Shown: in pieces, positions 12,294 through 21,615 of the stretch
Numbering within the stretch: position 1 is the stretch's first letter
Layout: each line of letters begins with the position of its first letter
Assembly (NCBI RefSeq): GCF_000222685.1
Contig: NZ_AFWJ01000101.1
Coordinates: 1 to 64,000, forward strand
From: Vibrio nigripulchritudo ATCC 27043
GTDB lineage: Bacteria; Pseudomonadota; Gammaproteobacteria; Enterobacterales; Vibrionaceae
Reading direction: 5' to 3'
DNA length: 64,000 bases
Program-made: the position numbers and the translations under genes
Notes under the pieces: generated by a model
Databases searched by the model: none
What the model saw: the letters and a program-made list of their open reading frames with translations, nothing else
Told to the model about the DNA's origin: nothing

Positions 12294-12336
12294 TAGCTGC
12301 CTGCAGACTTTCCTCATCAATTAGGAGAGGCAAGTT

Positions 12337-13119
12337 ATGAAAATTGGCAAATCCCTATTCGTTGCCACTGCGTTGAGTGGTGTATCGATTCAAATCAGTG
12401 CATTGGAATTGTTGGGGCAGGTTCAGCTTATTGACCCCGTCCATTTAGTGTCGCAGGTCAGCGGTGTGCTGGAAAAGGTGGACGGTCAGGTAGGTGAAAG
12501 CGTCCAGTCTGGGAATAAATTGACGACGATACAGGCATTCGATTATGAGTTAGCTGTAAAGAAACAAGCAGCTAACTTGGCGTTAGCCAAAGCGGATATG
12601 ACCATCAAGCAATCCGTTTATCAGCGTTATCAGACTTTAAAGAAAAAGAAGAGTCTGTCCCAGAATGAGCTGGATGTGGCAAAGGCGAATATGGATTCTG
12701 CGAGCGCAACGGTGGAGCTCGCCCGCATTCAACTTACTGAAGCCAAAAACAGTTTAGAAGACACGGTGGTCGTTTCGACGATAGACGGCATCATCACTCA
12801 GCGACATGTCGAGAGTGGAGTCTGGGTTGAGCGCGGAACACCGTTATTTCAATTGGCGAACATCGATACCGTTCGCATTCGTTTCTTTGCCAGTCAGTAT
12901 GATCTGGATGAGCTGCGTATTGGCATGCCAGTCGAGCTTTGGTTGGAAGGGAGCAGAGATGAAAAAGTGACAGCTCGCATTGAGCGCATCGGCATTCAAC
13001 CTGATGACCAATCCAAGTCTTATCCGGTTTTTGTCAGCATTGACAACATCGATCATGTCTACAGACCCGGTATGACGGTGTACGCATCCACTCAAAGCCC
13101 AAGTGCAAAGGGGGAGTAG
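12337..13119 (+). CDS. RND efflux periplasmic adaptor (membrane fusion protein)
   Basis: 260 aa, short for an RND adaptor (usually 350-400). An N-terminal signal peptide (about 1-22) precedes a lipoyl-like half (VSGVLEKVDGQVGESVQSGNKL). A helical hairpin follows (about 70-125, with the KKKSLSQNELDVAKANMDSA tip), then the second lipoyl half (VVVSTIDGIITQRHVESGVWVERGTPLFQLA) and a beta-barrel. The C-terminal membrane-proximal domain appears minimal. A clear AGGAGAGG ribosome-binding site precedes the start. The stop is immediately followed by the transporter ATG. No outer-membrane channel gene is nearby, so the pump presumably uses a shared TolC. Confidence 0.88.
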   Translation: MKIGKSLFVATALSGVSIQISALELLGQVQLIDPVHLVSQVSGVLEKVDGQVGESVQSGNKLTTIQAFDYELAVKKQAANLALAKADMTIKQSVYQRYQTLKKKKSLSQNELDVAKANMDSASATVELARIQLTEAKNSLEDTVVVSTIDGIITQRHVESGVWVERGTPLFQLANIDTVRIRFFASQYDLDELRIGMPVELWLEGSRDEKVTARIERIGIQPDDQSKSYPVFVSIDNIDHVYRPGMTVYASTQSPSAKGE

Positions 13120-16100
13120 ATGAAAGGTTTCATTCATTATTTTGCTTCTCGCCCTATGGTGGCAAGAGTGATCACCATGATGGTTCTGCTGGTGGGAGTT
13201 GGCTCTGCCAGTATTGTAAAACTGCAGGAACTACCGGATGTAGCATTTGCTGAGGTAACCATCACCACTCAGTACCCCGGCGCGTCTGCTCAGGATGTCG
13301 AGCTCAATATTACCAATCGGATAGAAAAAGAACTCAGAAGTGTTCAGGGGTTGAGAAAGTTTACTTCCTCTTCGGTTGAAGGCATGTCGGAGATAACGCT
13401 GGAACTGGATGAAAGCAGCAGCCTGACAAAAGTGGTGAGCGATATTCAGCAAGCGGTTGACCGAACTAGCGGGCTGCCAAAGGACATTTCAGCGCCCCCA
13501 TTGGTGGAACAAGTCAGCACCTCTTCCTTTGAAGTTCTTCGCTTTGGTGTTGTGACAGACAAAAGCTATTCAGAACTCCAGCCCTACGTTCGGGACTTGG
13601 AAAAGCAACTTCGTACCTTACCGGGTATTGGCTCTGTCAACATGAATGGGTTCCGCGAACGGGAATTCTGGATTGAAGTCGATCCGGTTAAAGCCAACCG
13701 ATACCGCTTATCGCTGGATCAAATCATCAGTGCGGTGAAGAGTCGAAACCTGTCGCAGTCTGGTGGTGTTGTCGAATCCTGGAACAGCGATCAGCGAATT
13801 GTGACGCTCACTCAAATCCAGTCGGTTAAGGAGCTTGAAAACACCATAATAGCGTCACTTCCCAGCGGAGAGATTATCAGAGTAAAAGACGTTGGATCGG
13901 TCAAAGACGATTTTGAGCGCAGTACTCAGGTCAGTGTTATCAACGGTGAACAGGGGGTGCTGTTTACGCTATCGAAAAGTGCTCATGCCGACATTAAAGC
14001 TACTATTACGGGCGTATTGGCATTTCTGGATAGACAGTCACAACAGACCAACGGAGAGTTTCGCTTTCCTGTTGCCCTGAATTTGGCGGACGACATGTCA
14101 TCCAAATTTTCCATTGTGTCTGTCAATGGTGGCGTCGGATTGCTTCTGGTGCTGTTGGTGCTCAGCCTGATTTTAAAGCGTCAGGTGGCGTTTTGGGTAT
14201 CGGTGTCTATTCCGTTTAGCGTGCTTGGGGTAGTTATTTTGCTGCCCGCTTATGGGATGAACCTAGACAGTATAACGCTCGCCGCCATGCTATTAGTGAT
14301 TGGTATTATCGTAGACGACTCCGTGATTGTGGCTGAAAGCGTGTATCGCGAATACCAACGAGGGAAGAGCGGCTTGGAAGCGGCAATTGCTGGCACGCAG
14401 AAGGTCATTAAACCCATTATTGCCAGCCTGACCACCACTGCGCTGGTGTTCATTCCCATGTTCTTTATTCCCGGTACGTTAGGCAAAGCCGTGGTGGTGA
14501 TTCCTATAACAGTGATAACCGCTCTGCTTTTCTCACTGGCAGAATGTACTTTTACTTTGCCTGCTCATTTGGCTTCTTCACTCGAAAAAGAGGGGCTGAA
14601 AAAAAGCAAACCAGACAAATTTAACACCTTAACGGATCAATACCAAAAGCTACTTAGCGGCAGTCTAAACCACAAGAAGAAAGTACTGGGTTTGTCTGTT
14701 GTTGTACTTGGCATAGGAAGTTTTCTGGTGACTTTCATGAAGCTGGATTTCTTTCCTGCTCAGGCGGCTAAGTACATTGAAGTGTATACCGAAGTTGTGC
14801 CAGGAACGCCAAATGACCAGCTTCGTCAGCAGCATGAATCGCTCGAAAAAGCGATTCAAAACCTTCCGGAGTCGGAACTCAGTAGCTATCAAATGACCTA
14901 CGGTTCGCCGGTTAGCCGCGGTCAGATTAACCTGACGGACTTTGACCAGAGAAGCCGAACAGCAGATCAAATCAGCGATGCACTTTTGGATGAGTTGAAC
15001 TCGGACAAAAAGCTGGAGTTTGTGAAATTCAGTGTGGATGCTGGAGGACCGCCACCGGGAGAACCTGTCGAGATACGAGTGATAGGAAATGAGCAGGTTG
15101 AACGTGAGCACGCGGTTTCACTGGTTCAGTCCTGGATGCAGGAGCACCAAGGGCTGGATACGGTGACGAATAGCGAAAGTTTGAAAGACACACAGCTAAA
15201 AATTATTCCTCAGCATGAGTGGCTAGCCCGTTATAACCTGACTGTTCAGGATCTGGCGAGCACGTTACGTATTGCTTTCGATGGAGAACAGGTCACGTCA
15301 ACTTGGCTGGCGGATGAAGAGGTGAATCTCAGAGTCATTCTGACGAAGGAGTATCGAAATCTGCAAAAACTCAGCACCACTAAGATTTACACCGCAAATT
15401 GTGAGCAAGTGCCATTGAGTCGCCTTGCAACTGTTGAGCAGTATGATTCTCCAAGAGAAATACTGCATTACAATGGCGACAGGCAAATCATGGTTACCGC
15501 GCAGATTATCGATGAGAACCTGACACCAGACGAAATTTCGTCGAATATTGCCCGAGATTTAGCCGACAAAGTTGGTGACTCTGTGATTCTGGATATTGGT
15601 GGCGAAGCTGAATCTACCAATGAGACATTCGGCGGTATCTTGATTGCCTTCCCTGCGGCTTTACTTGGGATCTATTTTGTTCTGGTGATCATGTTTAATT
15701 CTATGTTGCAGCCACTACTGGTGATGTCAGTCATTCCATTTGCGCTGGTGGCATCGTTAATGGCGCTGTTGGTTCATCTTCAGGATATCTCTCTGTTCGC
15801 ACTTATCGGAGCGCTGGGGATGATGGGGGTAGTGGTCAACAACACCTTGGTGCTCATCAATCAAATCAACGTGTTAAGAGAGCAGGGCTACGCAAGCTAT
15901 GACGCAGTGATTGAAGCTGCAAGCAGCCGGCTAAGACCAATACTTCTCACATCCATTACAACGGTAGTAGGCTTGATTCCTCTGGTGTACGGTCTGGGGG
16001 GAACTGACGTGTACATGGGACCCATGTCCCTGACTCTTGGATATGGATTGTTGTTCTCCTTACCCGTTGTACTGTTCGTGGTGCCTTGTCTCTACCTGCT

Positions 16101-16140
16101 TTGCTTTGGTCGTTCTCAGTCGAGCGACTCCAGACAATGA
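13120..16140 (+). CDS. RND family efflux transporter permease
   Basis: 1006 aa inner-membrane proton-driven exporter with the AcrB/MexB-like plan: TM1 near 13-33, a large periplasmic loop, TM2-6 (about 335-490), a second periplasmic loop (about 560-840) and TM7-12. The TM4 motif GIIVDDSVIVAESVYREYQRG contains the DD pair needed for proton relay. Both halves show PN/PC porter pseudo-repeats. It is coupled to the adaptor with no gap. The exported substrate cannot be read from the sequence. Confidence 0.93.
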   Translation: MKGFIHYFASRPMVARVITMMVLLVGVGSASIVKLQELPDVAFAEVTITTQYPGASAQDVELNITNRIEKELRSVQGLRKFTSSSVEGMSEITLELDESSSLTKVVSDIQQAVDRTSGLPKDISAPPLVEQVSTSSFEVLRFGVVTDKSYSELQPYVRDLEKQLRTLPGIGSVNMNGFREREFWIEVDPVKANRYRLSLDQIISAVKSRNLSQSGGVVESWNSDQRIVTLTQIQSVKELENTIIASLPSGEIIRVKDVGSVKDDFERSTQVSVINGEQGVLFTLSKSAHADIKATITGVLAFLDRQSQQTNGEFRFPVALNLADDMSSKFSIVSVNGGVGLLLVLLVLSLILKRQVAFWVSVSIPFSVLGVVILLPAYGMNLDSITLAAMLLVIGIIVDDSVIVAESVYREYQRGKSGLEAAIAGTQKVIKPIIASLTTTALVFIPMFFIPGTLGKAVVVIPITVITALLFSLAECTFTLPAHLASSLEKEGLKKSKPDKFNTLTDQYQKLLSGSLNHKKKVLGLSVVVLGIGSFLVTFMKLDFFPAQAAKYIEVYTEVVPGTPNDQLRQQHESLEKAIQNLPESELSSYQMTYGSPVSRGQINLTDFDQRSRTADQISDALLDELNSDKKLEFVKFSVDAGGPPPGEPVEIRVIGNEQVEREHAVSLVQSWMQEHQGLDTVTNSESLKDTQLKIIPQHEWLARYNLTVQDLASTLRIAFDGEQVTSTWLADEEVNLRVILTKEYRNLQKLSTTKIYTANCEQVPLSRLATVEQYDSPREILHYNGDRQIMVTAQIIDENLTPDEISSNIARDLADKVGDSVILDIGGEAESTNETFGGILIAFPAALLGIYFVLVIMFNSMLQPLLVMSVIPFALVASLMALLVHLQDISLFALIGALGMMGVVVNNTLVLINQINVLREQGYASYDAVIEAASSRLRPILLTSITTVVGLIPLVYGLGGTDVYMGPMSLTLGYGLLFSLPVVLFVVPCLYLLCFGRSQSSDSRQ

Positions 16141-16157
16141 AGTTTCGACTGAAAAGA

Positions 16158-16184
16158 AAAACGGGCTGATTAGCCCGTTTTATC
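16158..16184. terminator. Bidirectional terminator between RND and MCP genes
   Basis: Stem AACGGGCT/AGCCCGTT flanked by A-rich and T-rich tracts, lying between two convergent genes. Confidence 0.8.
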
Positions 16185-16200
16185 GAAAGGTTTAAAGCCG

Positions 16201-18096
16201 TTAAAGCTTAAAGCGTGACACTTCTTGGTAGAGCTCGCCAGAAATGCTGTTCAGCTCAGAAGCCTGAGCGCTTGCATCCTGTGCCTGATTTGCCAACGCT
16301 TGCGAAACGTCTTTCACCTCATTGGTGTTGCGAGTAATTTCTGCGGTTACGAGCGACTGTTCTTCTGCCGCTGCCGCAATCTGGCTTGCCATGTCGTTAA
16401 TCAAGTTGGCAGATTGGGTAATGCGCTGCAAACTTTCTGAAGCGATACGGGCATCATTCACTGCTTTTTCTGCATTCCCCTGACTGGTTTGCATGGATGA
16501 CACCGCACGTTGCGTGGTGCTTTGCAAGGTTTCGATATTGCGGTTAATTTCGCCAGTCGCATCGTGTGTTCTCTGACTTAATACGCGAACTTCATCGGCA
16601 ACTACTGCAAAGCCTCGACCTTGCTCGCCTGCACGTGCCGCTTCAATCGCCGCGTTCAGTGCCAGCAGGTTAGTTTGCTCTGCGATTTCCTGAATGGTCG
16701 ACAGGATGCTGCTTATTTCCTGCGCGTGCTGCTCAAGTTCCTCAATTACGTTTGTTGCATCACTGATGTCGGAAGCCAGAGACAGAATCGATTCTTGGCT
16801 ATTCAGGACCTCACGTTCACCCTGATTAGAAATCTCAACCGTCGCCGCACCCTCGCGCGCGGTATTTTCTGCATTGTTTGCGATTTCTTGAGTCGCGCTC
16901 GACATCTCTGTAACGGCTGTCGCCACCATATTGATCTCCTGTTGCTGGTGATCAATACGCTGCGCGTTGTCATCTGCATGACGAGAGGTCATATCCGCCT
17001 GACTGGATAACTGTGTCGAGTAGTTATGAATGTTAGACACCAACTGGTGCATTTTTTCAGTGAACTTGTTGAAGTTCGATGCCAGTTGTCCCACTTCGTC
17101 ATTCGACTGAATGGCAATGCGCTGAGTCAGGTCGCCATCACCTTCCGAGATCTCTTCCAGAGCTTTGCTGACTTGGGTAAGCCCTTTCAACTGGAAAGAA
17201 ACCATCCACCAGATAATAAACAGCACAGCCAGTGCAACGGCAACACCAGTCAAGATAAGCTGTTGCAGCAGCGCGTCGTGGTTGGCTTCTTCAGTTGCGC
17301 GATCCATCTCTAGTGCGAAAATCCAGTCACTGTTAGGAACCGATGCAAAGTAAAGCAGCTTTTCAGCACCATTGCGGACAGAGATTTCAATACGCTGATT
17401 GTTTGAAGCTGCCGCGATATCGCTGTTCGACAATGTCGGAACATAGCGACTGAAAGGGGTCATCAGAAGTGACTTGGTAGGGTGTGACAAGATGGTGCCT
17501 TCTTCATTCAGCATCATTGCAAATGCATTGTCACCAACCTGATAGCTATTGATGTTCTTTTGAATGGACTCAAGCTTCAGATCTGCCCCCAGAACACCAA
17601 TCATCTGCCCGTTGGCGTACACCGGAGTAGAGATGGTCAGCATCGTGTGACCTTGCTGAGCACCCACATAAGGCTTGGATACGATGGTTTTTCTTTGGCT
17701 GGACGCCTGTTTAAACCAGTCTCGGCTTCGACCATCGAAGTCTGGGTAAGGAGTAGAAGAACCTGCTAGGTATACATCGCCATTCATCTGTGCAAAGAAC
17801 ACTTCGTCAAATTTGCCTGCTATTTTCGCTTGAGGCATCGCAACGATTGCTTGTTCCAGAGAAGTGACGGTTGCGGTGGCATCCACCACATCCATGTGAG
17901 ACACCAGCCAGTATTCCAGAGACTCTACAGCGGTATTCGATAAGCTTATTGCGCGGTTGTAAACACCGTGACGCGTTTGCTCAAAAAGGATAGATGAAGC
18001 CCGCCAAGTCAGTATTGAAGTGATTATCGAAATACAAACGAGTACGGAAAGTGTGATCTTGACTTTAAGAGATAAGTTTCTAGCTGAAGTAATCAT
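16201..18096 (-). CDS. Methyl-accepting chemotaxis protein, Cache-type sensor
   Basis: 631-aa chemoreceptor. TM1 is near residues 11-31. A periplasmic double-Cache-like domain follows, with [40 protein letters not shown], a pattern seen in small-molecule and amino-acid sensing dCache_1 domains. TM2 is near 283-305, followed by HAMP and the signalling hairpin whose tip [32 protein letters not shown] is almost invariant in MCPs. It has no CheR-tethering C-terminal pentapeptide (it ends in VSRFKL). It is monocistronic, and the ligand is unknown. Confidence 0.93.
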   Translation of the reverse strand: MITSARNLSLKVKITLSVLVCISIITSILTWRASSILFEQTRHGVYNRAISLSNTAVESLEYWLVSHMDVVDATATVTSLEQAIVAMPQAKIAGKFDEVFFAQMNGDVYLAGSSTPYPDFDGRSRDWFKQASSQRKTIVSKPYVGAQQGHTMLTISTPVYANGQMIGVLGADLKLESIQKNINSYQVGDNAFAMMLNEEGTILSHPTKSLLMTPFSRYVPTLSNSDIAAASNNQRIEISVRNGAEKLLYFASVPNSDWIFALEMDRATEEANHDALLQQLILTGVAVALAVLFIIWWMVSFQLKGLTQVSKALEEISEGDGDLTQRIAIQSNDEVGQLASNFNKFTEKMHQLVSNIHNYSTQLSSQADMTSRHADDNAQRIDHQQQEINMVATAVTEMSSATQEIANNAENTAREGAATVEISNQGEREVLNSQESILSLASDISDATNVIEELEQHAQEISSILSTIQEIAEQTNLLALNAAIEAARAGEQGRGFAVVADEVRVLSQRTHDATGEINRNIETLQSTTQRAVSSMQTSQGNAEKAVNDARIASESLQRITQSANLINDMASQIAAAAEEQSLVTAEITRNTNEVKDVSQALANQAQDASAQASELNSISGELYQEVSRFKL

Positions 18097-18446
18097 AACT
18101 GCCTAGTTTTGAACATAAGATTTACTTTATGGTATGTTGTGCGAAAAGTATCCTAGTTACTCGACGAATACAAGATAAAAGGACGAAAATTACACGCTAT
18201 TTAATTATCTCACAGGTAAACGTTTGCTTGTGATCAGAAAAGTAATGCTGTGTAAGCGTGGCGTTTTGTTACACATATAGAACCTGATTTGGGTGATCTA
18301 TCCATCATAAATATGAAATACAGATGTTTGTTTTCTTTGGTTACTTTAAACTCCTTCAAGTTTTTATGATTTAAGCGACAAGTTCGCTTGATTTCGCATC
18401 AATTTCGATGCCGCTGGACTCCTACTAATTTAAAAAGGTTATAACA

Positions 18447-20102
18447 ATGAAGGAACGCCTAAGTTTGAAGGCTGCAATTGGCGCAGCATTACTTGCGACT
18501 TTTTCTGTTTGTGCAACTGCATCAACATGGGAAGAGGACACAACTTACAAGCTTACGGTTTTGCACACCAATGACCACCACGGTCGTTTCTGGCAGAACA
18601 AATACGGTGAGTATGGTATGGCTGCTCGTAAGACGTTGATCGATGAGCTTCGCTCTGAGATTCGTGCAGAAGGAGGAAGCGTACTGCTGCTTTCTGGTGG
18701 TGACATCAACACTGGTGTTCCTGAATCTGACCTACAAGACGCAGAACCTGATTTTAAAGGCATGAAAATGCTGGGTTACGATGCAATGGCTCTGGGTAAC
18801 CACGAATTCGATAACCCATTAGAAGTGCTTGAAAAGCAAATTAAATGGGGCGGATTCCCGATGCTTTCTGCCAACATCTACGACAAAGAAACAGGCAAGC
18901 GTAAGTATCAGGCATACCATATGTTTGAAAAGCAGGGCATCAAAATTGCGGTTATCGGTCTTACAACAGAAGACACTGCGAAAATCGGTAACCCTGAATA
19001 CATCAGTGGTTTGGATTTCCGCGATCCTAAAGTGGAAGCGAAAAAGCTGATTGCCGAACTGGAAAAGTCTGAAAAACCTGATCTTATTTTTGCAGTTACG
19101 CACATGGGGCACTACGAAAATGGCAACCGTGGTATCAATGCGCCGGGCGACGTTGCTTTGGCACGCTACCTCGATGAAGGCTCCCTGGATATGATCGTAG
19201 GCGGTCACTCTCAGGAGCCTGTTTGCATGGAAGGTCCAAACGTTGCGAAGAAGAAGTTCAAACCTTCTGACGAGTGTAAGCCAGACCAGCAAAACGGCAC
19301 CTGGATCGTGCAAGCTCACGAGTGGGGTAAATACGTTGGTCGTGCAGACTTTGAATTCCGTAACGGCGAGCTAGAAATGGTCAGCTACGATCTGATTCCA
19401 GTTAACCTGAAAAAGAAAGTGAAGGTTGATGGTAAGAAGAAACGCGTGCTGATCGAGAAAGAAATCCCACAAGATCCAGAAGTATTGGCATTCCTGCAAC
19501 CTTACCAAGAAAAAGGTCAGGCAGAGCTGAATGTTAAGATCGCCCAAACCAACGGCAAACTGGAAGGTGACCGTAACGTCGTACGTTTCCAGCAAACGAA
19601 TCTTGGTCGCCTGATTGCAACGGCGCACATGCAGCGTGCTAAAGCTGACTTCGCTGTGATGAACTCCGGTGGTGTTCGTGACTCGATTGAAGAAGGTGCG
19701 GTTACATACAAAGATGTACTGACGGTTCAACCATTCGCAAACATTCTGACTTACACCGACATGAGTGGTGCAGAGGTTCTGGATTATCTAAACGTTGTGG
19801 CGACTAAGCCAGTTGATTCAGGTGCGTACGCTCAGTTTGCTGGTATTTCTATGACTGTAGAAAATGGCAAAGTAAGCAACGTTAAGATCGGTGGTCAGCC
19901 GCTCGATAAAGCGAAAACTTACCGCTTCACAGTACCGAGCTACAACGCGGCTGGTGGTGATGGTTACCCTAAATTGTCGGGTCACCCAGGTCACGTGAAC
20001 ACCGGTTTTGTTGATGCAGAAGTTCTGAAAGACTACTTGGAAAACAACAGCCCAATCGACGTGAACGCATACCAGCCGAAAGGTGAAATGGTATACAAGT
20101 AA
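18447..20102 (+). CDS. ushA: 5'-nucleotidase / UDP-sugar hydrolase family (NutA/UshA)
   Basis: 551-aa extracytoplasmic metallophosphoesterase that dephosphorylates nucleotides for nucleoside uptake; vibrios often call it nutA. The catalytic domain shows dimetal motifs TNDHHGRFW, SGGDINTG, GNHEFDN, VTHMGHY and GGHSQEP. The C-terminal nucleotide-binding domain contains NSGGVRDSIEEG and SYNAAGGDGYPK. The signal peptide contains a Cys (FSVCATAS), but its -1 residue is Val, so it is not a canonical lipobox. Cleavage at ATA-S by signal peptidase I is an alternative. A terminator follows. The 350-bp gap upstream shows no regulatory site I can name. Confidence 0.93.
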   Translation: MKERLSLKAAIGAALLATFSVCATASTWEEDTTYKLTVLHTNDHHGRFWQNKYGEYGMAARKTLIDELRSEIRAEGGSVLLLSGGDINTGVPESDLQDAEPDFKGMKMLGYDAMALGNHEFDNPLEVLEKQIKWGGFPMLSANIYDKETGKRKYQAYHMFEKQGIKIAVIGLTTEDTAKIGNPEYISGLDFRDPKVEAKKLIAELEKSEKPDLIFAVTHMGHYENGNRGINAPGDVALARYLDEGSLDMIVGGHSQEPVCMEGPNVAKKKFKPSDECKPDQQNGTWIVQAHEWGKYVGRADFEFRNGELEMVSYDLIPVNLKKKVKVDGKKKRVLIEKEIPQDPEVLAFLQPYQEKGQAELNVKIAQTNGKLEGDRNVVRFQQTNLGRLIATAHMQRAKADFAVMNSGGVRDSIEEGAVTYKDVLTVQPFANILTYTDMSGAEVLDYLNVVATKPVDSGAYAQFAGISMTVENGKVSNVKIGGQPLDKAKTYRFTVPSYNAAGGDGYPKLSGHPGHVNTGFVDAEVLKDYLENNSPIDVNAYQPKGEMVYK

Positions 20103-20132
20103 TTGACCTGCTGAGGTAATTACGATTTGATA

Positions 20133-20162
20133 AAGGCGGAGCAGTTGCTCCGCTTTTTTGTC
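20133..20162 (+). terminator. Terminator after ushA
   Basis: Stem GCGGAGCA/TGCTCCGC with a TT loop, followed by T6. Confidence 0.88.
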
Positions 20163-20182
20163 TTTACTGGAAATCCATCGTT

Positions 20183-20665
20183 ATGACACCAGCCATCAAC
20201 CTTGCCAAAAAGAAGAAAACCCCTCACAAGGTGCACCAATACAAACACGATCCCAATAACCAGAATTTCGGGCTTGAAGCGGTTGAAGCACTGGGACAGG
20301 ATCCGAACTGTGTATTTAAAACTTTACTGTTTTGTCTGGATGGGCAAGACAAAAATCTCGCGGTTGCGGTCATTCCTGTGAATGAAAAACTGAACCTGAA
20401 ACTGGCAGCCAAAGCAGCAAAAGGGAAAAAAGCGGAAATGGCTGATCCCAACATCGCTCAGAAAACCACGGGATACATCGTAGGGGGTATCAGCCCGCTC
20501 GGACAAAAGAAAGCCCTGCCAACCTTCATTCACTCTTCTGCTCTCACACTAGAAACCATGTGCGTCAGTGCGGGTAAGCGAGGTTTAGAAATCGAGCTCG
20601 CCCCAAACGATCTTGCCACATTGTGCCGAGCTCAATTTGTCGACCTGTGTTTATCAACTGAATAA
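20183..20665 (+). CDS. ybaK: Cys-tRNA(Pro)/Cys-tRNA(Cys) deacylase YbaK
   Basis: 160-aa trans-editing factor that hydrolyses Cys mischarged on tRNA-Pro. The family pattern VFKTLLFCLDG and the DPNIAQKTTGYIVGGISPLGQKK block (substrate pocket with conserved Lys and Gly) are visible, and the length is typical. It happens to sit beside the tRNA-Pro repeat locus; a functional link is possible but not shown, since the genes are convergent and separately transcribed. Confidence 0.94.
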   Translation: MTPAINLAKKKKTPHKVHQYKHDPNNQNFGLEAVEALGQDPNCVFKTLLFCLDGQDKNLAVAVIPVNEKLNLKLAAKAAKGKKAEMADPNIAQKTTGYIVGGISPLGQKKALPTFIHSSALTLETMCVSAGKRGLEIELAPNDLATLCRAQFVDLCLSTE

Positions 20666-20689
20666 CGTATTTACTTCTTCACCTGAAAC

Positions 20690-21191
20690 AAAAAAGCTCC
20701 GTCAAATGACGAAGCATTCAAAAGTGGTTGGTGAAGAGGGATTCGATGCGACTGGGCTGCCAGCCCCCGACCGAAATGCGTCGCGAATACACACTTCTCT
20801 AAAACGAAAAAAGCCTCGTCCGAAGACAAGGCTTTAAAATGTGGTCGTTGAAGAGGGATTCGATGCGACTGGGCTTCCAGCCCCCGACTCAAATGCGTCG
20901 CGAATACAGACTTCTCCAAAACGAAAAAAGCCTCGTCCGAAGACAAGGCTTTAAAATATGGTCGGTGAGAGGGATCCGATGCGACTGGGCTTCCAGCTCC
21001 CGATCCGAATGCGTCGCGAATATAGATTCCTCTATAACGAAAAAAGCTCCGTCAAATGACGAAGCTTTCGAAAGTGGTCGGTGAAGAGGGATTCGATGCG
21101 ACTGGGCTTTCAGCCCTCGACTCAAATGCGTCGCAAATCCAGTTTTCTTTAAAACGAAAAAAGCCTCGTCCGAAGACAAGGCTTTAAAATA
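20690..21191 (-). repeat. Four-copy 117-bp tandem array of tRNA-Pro 3' ends plus terminators
   Basis: Downstream of tRNA-Pro, the last 22 nt of the tRNA including CCA recur at 21075-21096 (identical), 20959-20979 (one deletion, one change), 20842-20863 (one change) and 20725-20746 (one change). Spacing is 117, 116, 117 and 117 bp. Each unit also carries a minus-strand rho-independent hairpin with T6: GCCTTGTC/GACGAGGC type at 20806-20838, 20924-20956 and 21156-21188, or GCTTCGTCA/TGACGGAGC type at 20690-20719 and 21039-21070. The plan resembles the E. coli tyrT (rtT/tpr) repeats known from the literature. A 39-aa repeated reading frame on the minus strand is a by-product of 117 = 3 x 39 and is broken by the deletion. 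Confidence 0.92.
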
Positions 21192-21268
<77 letters not shown>

Positions 21269-21295
21269 ATTGTTCTTGGCGTTTTCACTCTCAAG

Positions 21296-21362
21296 GGTCG
21301 GACCCTCTGGTCCCGCTATTCCTAAGAGCCGGAGATGCGCTACCAAGCCACGCTATTCACCG
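21296..21362 (-). pseudogene. Degenerate tRNA-Pro copy
   Basis: Reading leftward from 21362, the sequence repeats the tRNA-Pro 5' half (CGGTGAATAGCG, D-arm GCTTGGTAGCGCATCT). An unrelated stretch of about 18 nt then replaces the anticodon loop. Next come the 3' anticodon-stem and variable region (GGGACCAGAGGGTC), and the T-arm and acceptor 3' strand are missing. It lies between the promoter and the intact tRNA-Pro, so it is probably transcribed with it. It cannot form a functional tRNA. Confidence 0.85.
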
Positions 21363-21396
21363 AAAATCTCAAGGCTTTGCCTCAAGACGGATGCGT

Positions 21397-21424
21397 ATAA
21401 TACGGTTTCTGACGGCAGACGCAA
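21397..21424 (-). promoter_or_regulatory. Promoter of the tRNA-Pro unit
   Basis: Minus strand: -35 TTGCGT (21419-21424), 16-bp spacer, -10 TATTAT (21397-21402), with a G+C-rich discriminator after it. It is positioned to transcribe the broken copy, the intact tRNA and the terminator array. Confidence 0.65.
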
Positions 21425-21541
21425 GTGATTTTCCTAATAAATCCCAACTTATTGATTGTTTGGTTAGATGATGCGCAAATATTGGTAATCTGTGACTAAA
21501 AACACATCGCTATAAACAAAATTATTACGTCGGAATTACAG

Positions 21542-21555
21542 TTGATCTAGATCAG
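21542..21555 (+). promoter_or_regulatory. FNR-like site upstream of the DUF3149 gene
   Basis: TTGATCTAGATCAG differs by one base from the FNR consensus TTGAT-N4-ATCAA. Its centre is about 68 bp before the ATG, compatible with an activator site upstream of a -10-like TATTAA at 21575. The site is seen; oxygen control is inferred. Confidence 0.5.
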
Positions 21556-21615
21556 TGCTTAAAGAGTAATCGAGTATTAACGTTAACCTTGTCTTTCAAC
21601 ACTGACGGAGGAAAC

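Noticed and set aside
20671-21179. Minus-strand frames with 39-residue repeats taken as proteins
   Set aside because: They follow automatically from the 117-bp repeat period, include tRNA 3' ends and terminators, and are broken by an indel.
20690-21191. CRISPR array
   Set aside because: Repeats are contiguous 117-bp units containing tRNA and terminator sequence, without short direct repeats, unique spacers or cas genes.
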